Positions 54,101 through 62,494 are shown, counted from the first letter of the stretch. The stretch: DNA of 64,000 bases from Chryseobacterium endalhagicum (GCF_016745235.1 NZ_JAELVM010000002.1:310001-374000); one strand, 5' to 3'. Made by a program: numbers and translations. Notes: a model not told the origin generated them from the letters alone.

Positions 54101-54134
54101 AAACTCTCTGTACGACGATACAGAGAGTTTTTTT
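54101..54134. terminator. terminator after tRNA-Leu (54138)
   Basis: AAACTCTCTGTA / TACAGAGAGTTT with A-run and T-run on the two sides; works in both directions. Confidence 0.85.
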
Positions 54135-54137
54135 GTG

Positions 54138-54219
54138 TGCGGATGAAGGGACTCGAACCCCCACGCCTCACAGCACCAGATCCTAAGTCTGGCGTGGCTA
54201 CCAATTACACCACATCCGC
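54138..54219 (-). tRNA. tRNA-Leu (UAG)
   Basis: 82 nt. Acceptor GCGGATG/CATCCGC with A73, D-loop TAATTGGTAG, anticodon loop CTTAGGA (anticodon TAG), long class II variable arm and T-loop TTCGAGTC. CCA is not encoded. It has its own promoter upstream and terminator downstream. It differs from the copy at 54551 by one base in the variable arm. Confidence 0.95.
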
Positions 54220-54259
54220 TGATTTTTTGTAGTAAAAGAGCTTGTCTTCTTTTGTGCTA

Positions 54260-54289
54260 CAAATATATAAATTTTTGCCTAAAAACAAA
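54260..54289 (-). promoter_or_regulatory. promoter of tRNA-Leu (54138)
   Basis: On the - strand: TTTG, 18-base spacer, TATATTTG; a full match to the Bacteroidota TTTG/TAnnTTTG promoter. Confidence 0.75.
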
Positions 54290-54348
54290 ATAAATCTTCG
54301 CAAACATGCGATAAATAAACATCTTTTTCAAACCTTCTTAAAAACTAA

Positions 54349-54380
54349 AAAACTCTCCGTTGAAACAACAGAGAGTTTTA
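54349..54380 (-). terminator. terminator of three-tRNA unit
   Basis: AAACTCTCCGTT pairs with AACAGAGAGTTT around GAAAC, directly after the 3' end of tRNA-Leu(UAA). Confidence 0.75.
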
Positions 54381-54381
54381 G

Positions 54382-54465
54382 TACCCCGGGCGGGACTTGA
54401 ACCCGCACGTTCTTACGAACACAGGATTTTAAGTCCTGCGTGTCTACCAGTTCCACCACCAGGGC
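54382..54465 (-). tRNA. tRNA-Leu (UAA)
   Basis: 84 nt. Acceptor GCCCTGG with CCGGGGT and A73, anticodon stem CAGGA/TCCTG around loop CTTAAAA (anticodon TAA), long variable arm GTTCGTAAGAAC, T-loop TTCAAGTC. CCA not encoded. Confidence 0.95.
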
Positions 54466-54473
54466 TGGTGTGG

Positions 54474-54546
54474 AGCGAAAAACGGGATTCGAACCCGCGA
54501 CCCCAACCTTGGCAAGGTTGTGCTCTACCAGCTGAGCTATTTTCGC
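54474..54546 (-). tRNA. tRNA-Gly (GCC)
   Basis: 73 nt. Acceptor GCGAAAA/TTTTCGC, D-loop AGCTGGTAGAG, anticodon loop TTGCCAA (GCC), T-loop TTCGAATC, discriminator U as usual for Gly. Eight bases from tRNA-Leu(UAA). Confidence 0.95.
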
Positions 54547-54550
54547 ATAG

Positions 54551-54632
54551 TGCGGATGAAGGGACTCGAACCCCCACGCCTCACGGCACCAGATCCTAAG
54601 TCTGGCGTGGCTACCAATTACACCACATCCGC
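54551..54632 (-). tRNA. tRNA-Leu (UAG), second copy
   Basis: 82 nt, same structure and anticodon as the 54138 gene with one base change in the variable arm (CCGTGAGG here, CTGTGAGG there, on the gene strand). First gene of the three-tRNA unit. Confidence 0.95.
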
Positions 54633-54678
54633 TGGTTTGTTTGTTTATTTTAAAGAGCTTGCTTCGTTTTTGTGAGTG

Positions 54679-54709
54679 CAAATATAGGACTTTTTCATTT
54701 ACCTCCAAA
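54679..54709 (-). promoter_or_regulatory. promoter of three-tRNA unit
   Basis: On the - strand: TTTG, 19-base spacer, TATATTTG. The leader GCAAGCTCTTT resembles the one before the single tRNA-Leu, so the duplication included the promoter region. Confidence 0.75.
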
Positions 54710-54806
54710 CTTTTCAGATAAAAAAATTAAAATTCACATATTTTTTTTCCGCTCCCCCCAATATTACATTTCATTTTCTTACTTTTACAACGTTAATAAT
54801 TACAAT

Positions 54807-55184
54807 ATGGAATTACAAGGAACGGTAAAGAAACTTTTTGATGCTCAGACATTTGCAAGCGGCTTTCAAAAAAGAGAAATGGTTATTTTAACCCAGGAAC
54901 AGTATCCACAGCCGATAAACATAGAATTTTTGTCTGATAAAATCAGTTTATTAGATAACCTTAAAGAAGGTGAAAATGTAAAAGTGGGAATCAACATCAG
55001 AGGAAGAGAATGGGTTTCTCCACAGGGCGAAACGAAATATTTCAACTCTATTACAGGATGGAGAGTAGAAAAAGTTTCAGATATGGCATCTGAGCCTACT
55101 CAGGCTTCTCCTTCCCAGTCTGCATCGCCGGTTTCCAATGAGAATCCTTTTGCCGGAGACGATGATGATGATTTGCCTTTCTAA
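54807..55184 (+). CDS. DUF3127 OB-fold protein with SSB-like acidic tail
   Basis: 125 aa from ATG 54807 (MELQGTVKKLFD); an open frame back to 54672 is not protein-like. The body MELQGTVKKLFDAQTFASGF ... NIRGREWVSPQGETKYFNSI is DUF3127, an OB-fold type domain. A Ser/Pro/Ala linker leads to NPFAGDDDDDLPF, which copies the C-terminal acidic tip of single-stranded DNA-binding protein (DDDIPF) that recruits repair and replication partners. A role in single-stranded nucleic acid transactions is inferred. Confidence 0.87.
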   Translation: MELQGTVKKLFDAQTFASGFQKREMVILTQEQYPQPINIEFLSDKISLLDNLKEGENVKVGINIRGREWVSPQGETKYFNSITGWRVEKVSDMASEPTQASPSQSASPVSNENPFAGDDDDDLPF

Positions 55185-55207
55185 TTAAAAGAATAAGATC
55201 AAATATA

Positions 55208-55238
55208 AATCCTGCTTACTCAAGTGGGATTTTTTTTC
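55208..55238 (+). terminator. terminator between DUF3127 gene and aat
   Basis: AATCCTGCTT actc AAGTGGGATT stem with wobble pairs, then T8; the aat ATG is seven bases beyond. Confidence 0.7.
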
Positions 55239-55244
55239 CAAAAT

Positions 55245-55898
55245 ATGGTCCGATTAGACGAAAACGAGATTTCATTCCCCGATCCTGAGCTTTATGACGG
55301 GCATGAGGGACTGATTGCTTTTGGAGGTGATCTGTCTATAGAACGTATCTGGTTCGCGTATCAGCTGGGGATTTTTCCATGGTACAATCCGGGAGAAGAG
55401 ATCTTATGGTGGTCACCCGATCCCAGATTTGTTCTGTATCCTGATGAGCTGAAAGTTTCAAAATCGATGCGGAAGATCCTGAATAAAGGAATTTTCACTT
55501 TTTCCGAGAACAAAAGCTTCAGGGAAGTGATCCTGAACTGCCAGCAAGCCAGCAGAAAGGGACAGACGGGAACGTGGCTTTCTGACGAGCTGATGGAATC
55601 TTTTATCAAGCTCCATGAATACGGCCTGGCCAAAAGCATTGAAGTGTGGCAGAACGGTGAACTGGTCGGCGGTTTTTACGGCCTTCAGATCGGAAGTGTT
55701 TTCTGCGGCGAAAGTATGTTTGCGAAGGTAAGCAACGCTTCGAAAGCCGGATTCATCAATTTTGTAGAGCGCACGAAAGAAAACCTTGACCTCATTGACT
55801 GCCAGTCACATACAGAGCACCTAGAAAGCTTAGGTGCGAAAATGATTCCTAAAAAAGAATTTTTAAAAATCTTACACAAAAACAATGAACGCGGATAA
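55245..55898 (+). CDS. aat: leucyl/phenylalanyl-tRNA--protein transferase
   Basis: 217 aa from ATG 55245 (MVRLDENEISFP). It transfers Leu or Phe from tRNA to proteins with N-terminal Arg/Lys, marking them for ClpS-ClpAP. Family motifs are FPDPELYDGHEGLIAFGGDL, YQLGIFPWYNPGEEILWWSP, DPRF, TGTWL and GGFYGLQIGSVFCGESMF; CQSHTEHLESLGA is near the end. The stop overlaps the next gene by 14 bases. A terminator hairpin sits directly before the start, so transcription must begin within or read through it. Confidence 0.95.
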   Translation: MVRLDENEISFPDPELYDGHEGLIAFGGDLSIERIWFAYQLGIFPWYNPGEEILWWSPDPRFVLYPDELKVSKSMRKILNKGIFTFSENKSFREVILNCQQASRKGQTGTWLSDELMESFIKLHEYGLAKSIEVWQNGELVGGFYGLQIGSVFCGESMFAKVSNASKAGFINFVERTKENLDLIDCQSHTEHLESLGAKMIPKKEFLKILHKNNERG

Positions 55899-56775
55899 AG
55901 AAAAATGGATCCTTCTGATTGTACTGACGGTTATCTGGGGATCATCATTTATTTTAATCAAAAAATCGCTGGAGCATTTCAATCCGTATCAGGTGGGAGC
56001 CTTAAGGGTTCTGATTGCCGGGATTATTTTAATGCCGATCGCGATTTCGAAATATAAACTGTTTCCGAAAGAGCATTTAAAATGGCTTATTCTGGCAGCA
56101 TTTACCGGAAATTTCATTCCGATGTTCCTGTTTCCTATCGCGGAAACGGAAGTGAGCAGCAGTATTGCGGGAATTATCAACTCGATGATGCCTATTTTTG
56201 TGATTATTGTGGGCGCGCTGGTCTGGAAATTTGATACGACGAAAAAACAGATCATAGGGACCCTGATAAGCTTTGCCGGGGTCTGCCTGCTTGCCTTCGG
56301 CGGTGATGGCGAAGGCGGGAAGTTCAAGCTGGTTCCGATCCTGCTTTTACTGCTGGCCACCTTATGCTACGCGATGAGCACTACAACGGTAAAATCTAAG
56401 CTTATGGGAGTTTCTTCCACGATTTTATCGGCGTTTGTGTTTTCTTTTGTTCTATTTTTCCCTTCCGTTATTTCTTTGGCATTTACGGGTTTCTTTTCGA
56501 CATTCACTTTTAATGAAGACAATATGACGGGGCTGATGTTTGTAGGTCTTTTATCCGTTTTTGGAACGGGACTGGCCATGACTTTGAATTACCGTCTTCT
56601 GAAGGTGTCTACGCCTTTATTTGCCTCTACGGTAACTCTGCTGATGCCTATTGTTGCTATTATCTGGGGCTTTCTGGATGGTGAAAAACTGAGCGTATTA
56701 CAGTTTGCAGGAGCAGCCGTTATTATTGGTGGATTAATATTTTTAAGGTCTAAATCCGGCATTGTAAAAAAGTAA
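55885..56775 (+). CDS. EamA/DMT family transporter
   Basis: 296 aa with ten membrane segments in two EamA repeats: VLTVIWGSSFILIKKSLEHF in the first and the APLFASTVTLLMPIVAIIWG-like STPLFASTVTLLMPIVAI in the second. The drug/metabolite transporter superfamily exports or imports small metabolites; substrate unknown. The start codon lies inside aat (14-base overlap), so translation is coupled. Confidence 0.92.
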   Translation: MNADKEKWILLIVLTVIWGSSFILIKKSLEHFNPYQVGALRVLIAGIILMPIAISKYKLFPKEHLKWLILAAFTGNFIPMFLFPIAETEVSSSIAGIINSMMPIFVIIVGALVWKFDTTKKQIIGTLISFAGVCLLAFGGDGEGGKFKLVPILLLLLATLCYAMSTTTVKSKLMGVSSTILSAFVFSFVLFFPSVISLAFTGFFSTFTFNEDNMTGLMFVGLLSVFGTGLAMTLNYRLLKVSTPLFASTVTLLMPIVAIIWGFLDGEKLSVLQFAGAAVIIGGLIFLRSKSGIVKK

Positions 56776-56814
56776 GCCTGGCTTTTTTATACTTTCTGCG
56801 GATCTGTTTTGACA

Positions 56815-56995
56815 CTAAGCTTTTACTTTAGATGTTGCTAAATGTAAAGGAAAGCGAAGAGTTCTACTACGTCGCTGATGAAGCGAATGACCTTGCGCTT
56901 ATTAAAACACTAATTTCACAAATGTTTTTCACGAATGACACAATGTCTTTGACATAATGGTAATATTTGTGGTTGTACTTGTGGTAAAAAATAAG
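56815..56995. repeat. decayed repeats after the EamA gene
   Basis: AAAGGAAAGCGAAGAGTTCT and GTCGCTGATGAAGCGAATGA resemble the inside of MITE B; then CACTAATTTCACAAATGTTT faces GGTAATATTTGTGGTTGTAC, the same palindrome type as 33015-33103. Confidence 0.45.
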
Positions 56996-57001
56996 AGCTC
57001 A

Positions 57002-57133
57002 TTTGACGCAAAGTTTATGAATGATGCTTTTTAGTTTGAGAGAAGCAAAGGGTGGCGATTTCATCGCTGACTAAGCTTGTGGGTAGTGTGGACGCTTCAA
57101 GCAAAGTTTGTTATTTCTGTAAACTTTAATGCT
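57002..57133. mobile_element. MITE-like element B, decayed copy 3
   Basis: Begins TTTGACGCAAAGTTTA and ends TGTAAACTTTAATGC; AAAGTTTA/TAAACTTT still pair but the outer bases do not. Interior GAAGCAAAGGGTGGCGATTT and GGACGCTTCAAGC match copy 1. Shortened to ~132 bp. Confidence 0.55.
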
Positions 57134-57171
57134 TAGCAATATTTAACATCGCATTGTTTTGTTTTAAACAT

Positions 57172-57200
57172 AAAAATCCTGCATCGCTGCAGGATTTGTT
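57172..57200. terminator. terminator between convergent genes
   Basis: AAATCCTGCA tcgc TGCAGGATTT, T-rich after and A-rich before. Confidence 0.8.
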
Positions 57201-57236
57201 ATTTTATTTAGTTATTAAGACATACCTATTCCAATA

Positions 57237-57692
57237 TTACTTTTCCCTTTTTATAATAAATGCTGAATCTATTTGTTCCATCCCAATATTTGAATAAAAA
57301 TTCATGGCATTTGGTGAGGAATGAAGGATTAATTTGCATTCATTACCAGCCAGTTCTTTTGTAATTTTCACCAGCTCTTTCCCGATGCCTTTTTGCTTAT
57401 ATTCATTTCTTACACATAAATCGGAAAGGTAGCAGCAATAACAGAAGTCCGAAATGGATCTTGCCAATCCAACTAATTTGTCTTTAGCCCAAGCTGTTAC
57501 AACAATATCAGCATTATCGTGCATCTTTTTTATTCTATCTGTGTCTTCCCTATCAGCAATTGGAAAATAATCAGAACAGTTATATAAGTCTATGATCTCT
57601 TTAATATCAGGTATACTATCTGTTTTATAAATAATTTTCACTTTTATACTTGTTTTTATGAACTTGATAATAGTTTTCCTGTTATTTATCAC
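57237..57692 (-). CDS. GNAT family N-acetyltransferase
   Basis: 151 aa as opened at ATG 57692, but a GTG at 57641 (VKIIYKTDSIPDI) fits the usual start of this GNAT subgroup better, giving 134 aa. Motif A reads LSDLCVRNEYKQKGIGKELV (K-x-x-G-x-G), followed by the ANAMNFYSNIGM-like motif B. The acceptor is unknown. The gene precedes, on the - strand, the convergent terminator at 57172. Confidence 0.87.
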   Translation of the reverse strand: MINNRKTIIKFIKTSIKVKIIYKTDSIPDIKEIIDLYNCSDYFPIADREDTDRIKKMHDNADIVVTAWAKDKLVGLARSISDFCYCCYLSDLCVRNEYKQKGIGKELVKITKELAGNECKLILHSSPNAMNFYSNIGMEQIDSAFIIKREK

Positions 57693-57705
57693 AGAACCCG
57701 TCTTC

Positions 57706-59088
57706 CTAAGAATTCTTCTTTTTTACCTTCGCTTTGACTTTTTTTACCTCATCCTTAATGAATGGATATTTCTTCTGCATATCCGTGGCCAGAGATGAAT
57801 CGATGCTTAAAGCTTTCTGAAGGGATTCGGTTCCTTTATCCGGGTTTCTCAGGTTGAAATAGCAGTTGCTCAGCTGGTAATACAGCTCTGCCCTGTCATG
57901 CACCTTAATGGCTTTGTCCAGAATAGTCACCGCTTCTTCATATTCTCCGAGAAGCATCAATACTTCCGAATAGGCATACCAGTTGTAAAATCTTGAAGGT
58001 TCAGCATCTACCAGCTTTTTCAGGCAGGCAAGGCTTTCTTCAAATTTCCCGGAATCTATGAAGAGAAACGCCAGTCTTTTCTGATAGTCAAGATTGCTGT
58101 CATTAAGCTGGGTAGCTTCTTTTGCAAAATGCAGAGCTTCTTTCATACCGCCCATTTCTTCATACAGATAAGACTGCTCCATCATCGCCAGATAAAACTG
58201 AGGGTCTTCTCTCAGCGATTTCTGAAATGCATTGAGTGCCATAATGGACTGTTTCTGTGCTTTGTAGCACAATCCTATCTTATAAAATGTGAATGCTTTG
58301 GTATATTCAAGCTCAAGCATTTCCTCATATACTTCCACCGCCTTCTGGTACTGTCCCAGGGCTTCGTAGCAGGCAGCTTTATTGGCATATACTCCTACCG
58401 AACTGGAATTGATCGCCAGCAGATAATCATATCCTTTAATGGCTTCTTCGAAGTTCTTTCTGTTGAAGTAAAACTGTCCGTATTCGAACCATGCGGTTTC
58501 GGAATAGGCAAATTCATCTAAATATTCATTAAGAAAGGCAATAGCCTCATCGCTCTTATTCAGATCGCTGAAACAGATCATGCAGTTTTCAAGTGAATAC
58601 TCGTCTGTAGGATCTTCTTTCAGTGCTTTTCTGTAGTGTTTAAGAGCGTTAAAGGGATCTCCCAGGTTTACAAATTCGTCCGCAATAAAGTTGTGAAGGA
58701 AGTTCTCTTCTTCTTTCAGTTCTAATGCTTTTTTGCAGATGTCAATGGCTTTTCTGGGGTTTCCCAGGTTCGAATAATACTTCGCATAGCAGACCAGAAA
58801 GTCTGTATTTTCCATGGAAGAACCTTTCAGTTCATCTATGAGTTCTTTTGCGGTATTATAGTCTTCCCATTCCAGAAGAATCTCAAGTCTTTTGATCTTG
58901 ATATCCAATGAATTGGGATGGAGCTTTAGTCCATAATTAACAGCATTGTCTGCGTAGTTAAAATCACCCAGCTCCAGATAATAAACAATGATGTCTTCCA
59001 GCTCTTCGGTGTCGAAGTAGAATTCATCATTATTTTCCATCATTTCCTCGAACTTCTTTACAAGTTCATTTCCAAAATACTCTTCCAA
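57706..59088 (-). CDS. tetratricopeptide repeat protein
   Basis: 460 aa, soluble, built almost entirely of TPR units (for example AWFEYGQFYFNRKNFEEAI and FYKIGLCYKAQKQSIMALNA) ending in a basic Lys-rich tail (KVKAKVKKKNS). No signal peptide. The first residue MEEYFGNELVKKF is read from a TTG codon at 59086-59088; no in-frame ATG lies between it and the upstream stop. It probably acts as a scaffold for protein contacts; partner unknown. Confidence 0.88.
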   Translation of the reverse strand: MEEYFGNELVKKFEEMMENNDEFYFDTEELEDIIVYYLELGDFNYADNAVNYGLKLHPNSLDIKIKRLEILLEWEDYNTAKELIDELKGSSMENTDFLVCYAKYYSNLGNPRKAIDICKKALELKEEENFLHNFIADEFVNLGDPFNALKHYRKALKEDPTDEYSLENCMICFSDLNKSDEAIAFLNEYLDEFAYSETAWFEYGQFYFNRKNFEEAIKGYDYLLAINSSSVGVYANKAACYEALGQYQKAVEVYEEMLELEYTKAFTFYKIGLCYKAQKQSIMALNAFQKSLREDPQFYLAMMEQSYLYEEMGGMKEALHFAKEATQLNDSNLDYQKRLAFLFIDSGKFEESLACLKKLVDAEPSRFYNWYAYSEVLMLLGEYEEAVTILDKAIKVHDRAELYYQLSNCYFNLRNPDKGTESLQKALSIDSSLATDMQKKYPFIKDEVKKVKAKVKKKNS

Positions 59089-59303
59089 TAGTGTCGTCTT
59101 TGTCAGCCTGATGTCTGAATATGCTTTACAAACCCCGGCAAACTTTTAATTAATAATAACCTCTGAAACTGAAATTCAAATGTTTATGCAAAGTTGCAAC
59201 TTTTTTTTGAATTAATTTTTCATAAATTTCTATATTAAAGATAGTAAAAAAAGAAAACAGATAAAAGGATTGTGGATAAAAACCGGAAAATGTGATTAAA
59301 TAA

Positions 59304-59514
59304 CCTGAGTTCGGGGGAAAAAGTTAAGACTAAAAGGCCAGGAAGCTGGAGGATGGAAGAGGGAAGTTACTATTAGACAATGATTTAATCATTTCCTTTT
59401 AAATTGATTGATGGAGTTTAAGAAAATTGAATAAAACCACACGGTATTTCTGTTTTGGCTTCAATAACTTCCCTCTTCCATCCTCCAGCTTCCTGACCCT
59501 ATACCCGAACCCAG
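59304..59514. mobile_element. MITE-like element A, copy 2
   Basis: Begins CCTGAGTTCGGG and ends CCCGAACCCAG, with GATTAAATAA on both sides (59294-59303 and 59514-59523). Inner arms GGAAGCTGGAGGATGGAAGA / TCTTCCATCCTCCAGCTTCC pair perfectly. It lies in the 59089-59591 spacer, which otherwise holds only AT-rich sequence. Confidence 0.75.
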
Positions 59515-59591
59515 ATTAAATAATTATGAACTTTTTTCTATCCGTTTTCCACAAAAAAAGAACGGAGCATTTCTGTTCCGTTCCTATTGAT

Positions 59592-60974
59592 TTAAATTAA
59601 GCTTTTAATTTTAGCAATGATGTCATCACCCAGCTTATCTGCTTCTTCCTGTGAATGGGCTTCAGTATAGATCCTGATAATAGGTTCCGTATTGGATTTC
59701 CTAAGGTGAACCCAGTTCTTTTCGAAATCTATTTTCACTCCGTCAATGGTGGAAACCTGCTCGTTCTGGTATTCCTTTTCCATTTTGGCTAAAATATCAT
59801 CCACATCGATCTCCGGGGTCAGTTCTATTTTCTTTTTCCCCATAAAGTATTCCGGATATCCGGCTCTTAATTCGGAAACTGTTTTGTTTTCTTTGGCGAG
59901 ATGGGTTAAGAACAAAGCTGCTCCTACTAAAGAATCTCTTCCGTAATGAAGGTCTGGGTAGATAATTCCTCCATTTCCTTCGCCTCCGATTACTGCATTC
60001 TTTTCTTTCATTAAATTCACCACATTCACTTCTCCTACAGCACTTGCAAAATATTCTGAGCCATGGTTTTCTGCCACATCCCTCAGGGCACGGCTAGAAG
60101 AAAGATTGGAAATTGCGGCTCCTTTTTTATGTTTTAGCAGATAATCTGCCACTGCGACCAAAGTATATTCTTCGCCGAACATTTCTCCTTTTTCGTCAAT
60201 AAGGGCTAATCTGTCTACATCAGGATCCACTACGATTCCTAGATCTGCATTTTCCTTTTTTACGAGTTCGCAGATATCTCCCAAATGTTCTTTCAAAGGT
60301 TCGGGATTATGCGGGAACTGTCCGTTCGGTTCGCAGTATAGTTTTACGGTTTCACAGCCCAGCTTATCAAGAAGCATCGGAATCGCGATTCCTCCTGTAG
60401 AGTTCACGGCATCCAGAACCACTTTAAATTTTTTAGCTTTAATGGCTTCCACATCTACCATCGGAAGATCAAGAATCTGCCGGATATGAATATCAAACGC
60501 ATCCTCTCTGGTTTCATATGTTCCAAGATCGTCTACCTCAGCATAGTTGAAGTCTTCACTTTCAGCAAGAGCCAGTACTTTCGCTCCGTCCTCTCCATTG
60601 ATAAATTCTCCTTTGCCGTTCAGCAGTTTCAGGGCGTTCCATTGTTTTGGGTTGTGGGAAGCGGTAAGGATAATTCCTCCGTCTGCATTCAGTTCGGGAA
60701 CCATTATTTCCACCGTTGGCGTTGTGGAAAGTCCCAGATCCACTACATTGATTCCCAATCCCTGCAGGGTAGCGGTCACCAGTGAAGAAACCATTCCGCC
60801 GGAAATTCTGGCGTCTCTTCCTATGACAAGGGTTAAATTCTTTTTATTTTGTGTATTCTGAAGCCAGGTTCCGAATGCAGAAGCAAATTTCACCACGTCC
60901 AGAGGCGTCAGGTTATCATTTACTTTCCCTCCGATAGTTCCTCTGATCCCGGAAATAGATTTAATTAACGACAT
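59592..60974 (-). CDS. glmM: phosphoglucosamine mutase
   Basis: 460 aa, alpha-D-phosphohexomutase superfamily. The phosphoserine loop TASHNPKQWNALKL, the Mg-binding DPDVDRLAL, sugar loop GEGNGGIIYP and phosphate loop RKSNTEPIIRIYTEA are intact. GlmM converts glucosamine-6-phosphate to glucosamine-1-phosphate for UDP-GlcNAc, feeding MurG and MurC substrates of the same window; a phosphomannomutase role cannot be excluded from sequence alone. A -7 box lies at 61009. Confidence 0.9.
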   Translation of the reverse strand: MSLIKSISGIRGTIGGKVNDNLTPLDVVKFASAFGTWLQNTQNKKNLTLVIGRDARISGGMVSSLVTATLQGLGINVVDLGLSTTPTVEIMVPELNADGGIILTASHNPKQWNALKLLNGKGEFINGEDGAKVLALAESEDFNYAEVDDLGTYETREDAFDIHIRQILDLPMVDVEAIKAKKFKVVLDAVNSTGGIAIPMLLDKLGCETVKLYCEPNGQFPHNPEPLKEHLGDICELVKKENADLGIVVDPDVDRLALIDEKGEMFGEEYTLVAVADYLLKHKKGAAISNLSSSRALRDVAENHGSEYFASAVGEVNVVNLMKEKNAVIGGEGNGGIIYPDLHYGRDSLVGAALFLTHLAKENKTVSELRAGYPEYFMGKKKIELTPEIDVDDILAKMEKEYQNEQVSTIDGVKIDFEKNWVHLRKSNTEPIIRIYTEAHSQEEADKLGDDIIAKIKSLI

Positions 60975-61008
60975 TCTATACTATATTTTTAATTGGTTTT
61001 ATTCGGGG

Positions 61009-61016
61009 CAAAGATA
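61009..61016 (-). promoter_or_regulatory. -7 box of glmM
   Basis: TATCTTTG on the - strand, 34 bases before the ATG at 60974. Confidence 0.45.
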
Positions 61017-61036
61017 CTTAAAAGACTTATAAGTTA

Positions 61037-61243
61037 ACCTGCGTTCGTGATAAGACCTTTCTGTTTTTATCATAAGGTCAGGAAGCCCGAAGCGCGAAGA
61101 AGGAAGTCATATAAGCCAAAACAGAAATACAGTGTGGTTTTATTAATTTTTCTTAAACTGCTTCAACTGGTTAACTTAAAGGCACCCGTTTTATATGATG
61201 TCCGCTAGTAACTTCCATCCTCCATCTTCCTGCTTCTACCCTA
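61037..61243. mobile_element. MITE-like element A, decayed copy 3 (inverted)
   Basis: AGCCAAAACAGAAATACAGT and GTCAGGAAGC match the reverse complement of copy 2 over its right half; the terminal repeat is eroded (AACCTGCGTTCGTGATAAG at 61036-61054). It abuts the stop of the DUF4421 gene. Confidence 0.6.
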
Positions 61244-61244
61244 G

Positions 61245-62273
61245 CTATAAAATGGGAATCTTTTTCTGAATCCTGTCATAATTCCTCTCCACCACTTTTG
61301 GCGGAGGAAAACGGTAACCTATATACAACAGACCGTAAAGGTTATTATTCTGTACGTTCTGATCTTTTGTTTCATTATAAGCTGAAGCATTCATATTGAA
61401 TTTTCCACCGAACAGAAAACGGTCTGTATTATATCCTATATGAAGTCCCGTAGCAAATCTGAGGGTCAGGTATTGTTTATTTTCTTTATTTGATTTTGAG
61501 CCGTCGCTGTTGATATCCCAGTCGCTGGAAAACATTCCTCCGAACCCTAATGCTATATTAGGCGCAATATTCACTCTTTTTTTGCTGCCCAGCACCCAGT
61601 TGTAAAAATACCCCATGCTGGCTCCGAAACTGTACTGCGTTCCTTTGCTTTTCCTGCCATCCAGAATATCCCTGAATACAGAAAGGTCATAATCCAGAAT
61701 CGGCACCCAGCTTCCACGGCTTTCCTTCTGCCATTCTCCTTGGGTATAAATGCTTTTCAGTGAGAAATTATCTTTCAGAACATACGCGGTAGAGCCTCCG
61801 AAACTCTGAACCCTGAGATCAGGAAACTGAAGATACGGATCCCTCCCTTCTTTCCATTCCGGATAAAGATCGCTCATATTTTCTATGTAAAACCCTTTTA
61901 CATTTTTGTAGTAAACGGTCTGGATAAATTTTTTAGGGAAAAGCCTTAATCTCAGGTCTGCGTAAGAACTGCTGCCTTTCAGTGCATCATCATTATTACC
62001 CGGCAGAAAGCCTGGCGTAAATGAAATGGTGGCACTGATGATCCTGTAATCAATGGAAAAGGAAGCTCTTGTTTTGTTATTGATGGTAAGGATGGTTTCC
62101 AACGGTTTGTCCTCAGGGCCTTCCGTTAAAACATATTTTTCAATATTGGTATCCAGATTGACGCGCACCATCACCTGATCTGCATAAGATTTGATTTTGG
62201 CGGTATCTGTCTGGGCTTTTACCAGAACGGCTGCAAGAGAACACAAAAAGACGATGGCTGATTTCGGTCTCAA
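61245..62273 (-). CDS. DUF4421 family outer membrane beta-barrel-like protein
   Basis: 342 aa, read from a TTG codon at 62271-62273; no ATG or GTG lies between it and the upstream in-frame stop, and the first 21 residues form a signal peptide ending VLVKA before QTD. The rest is rich in amphipathic strands (SFSIDYRIISATISFTPGFL, then LRFATGLHIGYNTDRFLFGG). I recall this pattern as DUF4421, without known function. The last strand region ends IQKKIPIL. Confidence 0.8.
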   Translation of the reverse strand: MRPKSAIVFLCSLAAVLVKAQTDTAKIKSYADQVMVRVNLDTNIEKYVLTEGPEDKPLETILTINNKTRASFSIDYRIISATISFTPGFLPGNNDDALKGSSSYADLRLRLFPKKFIQTVYYKNVKGFYIENMSDLYPEWKEGRDPYLQFPDLRVQSFGGSTAYVLKDNFSLKSIYTQGEWQKESRGSWVPILDYDLSVFRDILDGRKSKGTQYSFGASMGYFYNWVLGSKKRVNIAPNIALGFGGMFSSDWDINSDGSKSNKENKQYLTLRFATGLHIGYNTDRFLFGGKFNMNASAYNETKDQNVQNNNLYGLLYIGYRFPPPKVVERNYDRIQKKIPIL

Positions 62274-62341
62274 TTGAAATGGTTTTAGTTTTCAGGATAT
62301 GAAATTACTATAATTTTTTCAATTAAAAGCCTGTTACAGGA

Positions 62342-62494
62342 TTACGAGCATCCGCAGTCTTTGTCGCAGCTGTTTCTTTTGGAGCTGAATTTTTTCGGCG
62401 CAAAGTTTTTTCTGAGTACCTTAAATAAAGAGTAGCAGGCAAATGCAACGATCAGTACGATAATCACGTACTGAAAAATCAGTGAAGTATCCAT
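62342..62494 (-). CDS. FeoB-associated Cys-rich membrane protein
   Basis: 50 aa from ATG 62494 (MDTSLIFQY). One membrane segment (~6-25) then a basic stretch and a cysteine cluster NSCDKDCGCS at the C-terminus. Such proteins are commonly encoded after feoB and may bind iron at the FeoB pore exit; this is inference from linkage. Its ATG shares one base with the feoB stop (TAATG), so the two are translationally coupled. Confidence 0.88.
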   Translation of the reverse strand: MDTSLIFQYVIIVLIVAFACYSLFKVLRKNFAPKKFSSKRNSCDKDCGCS

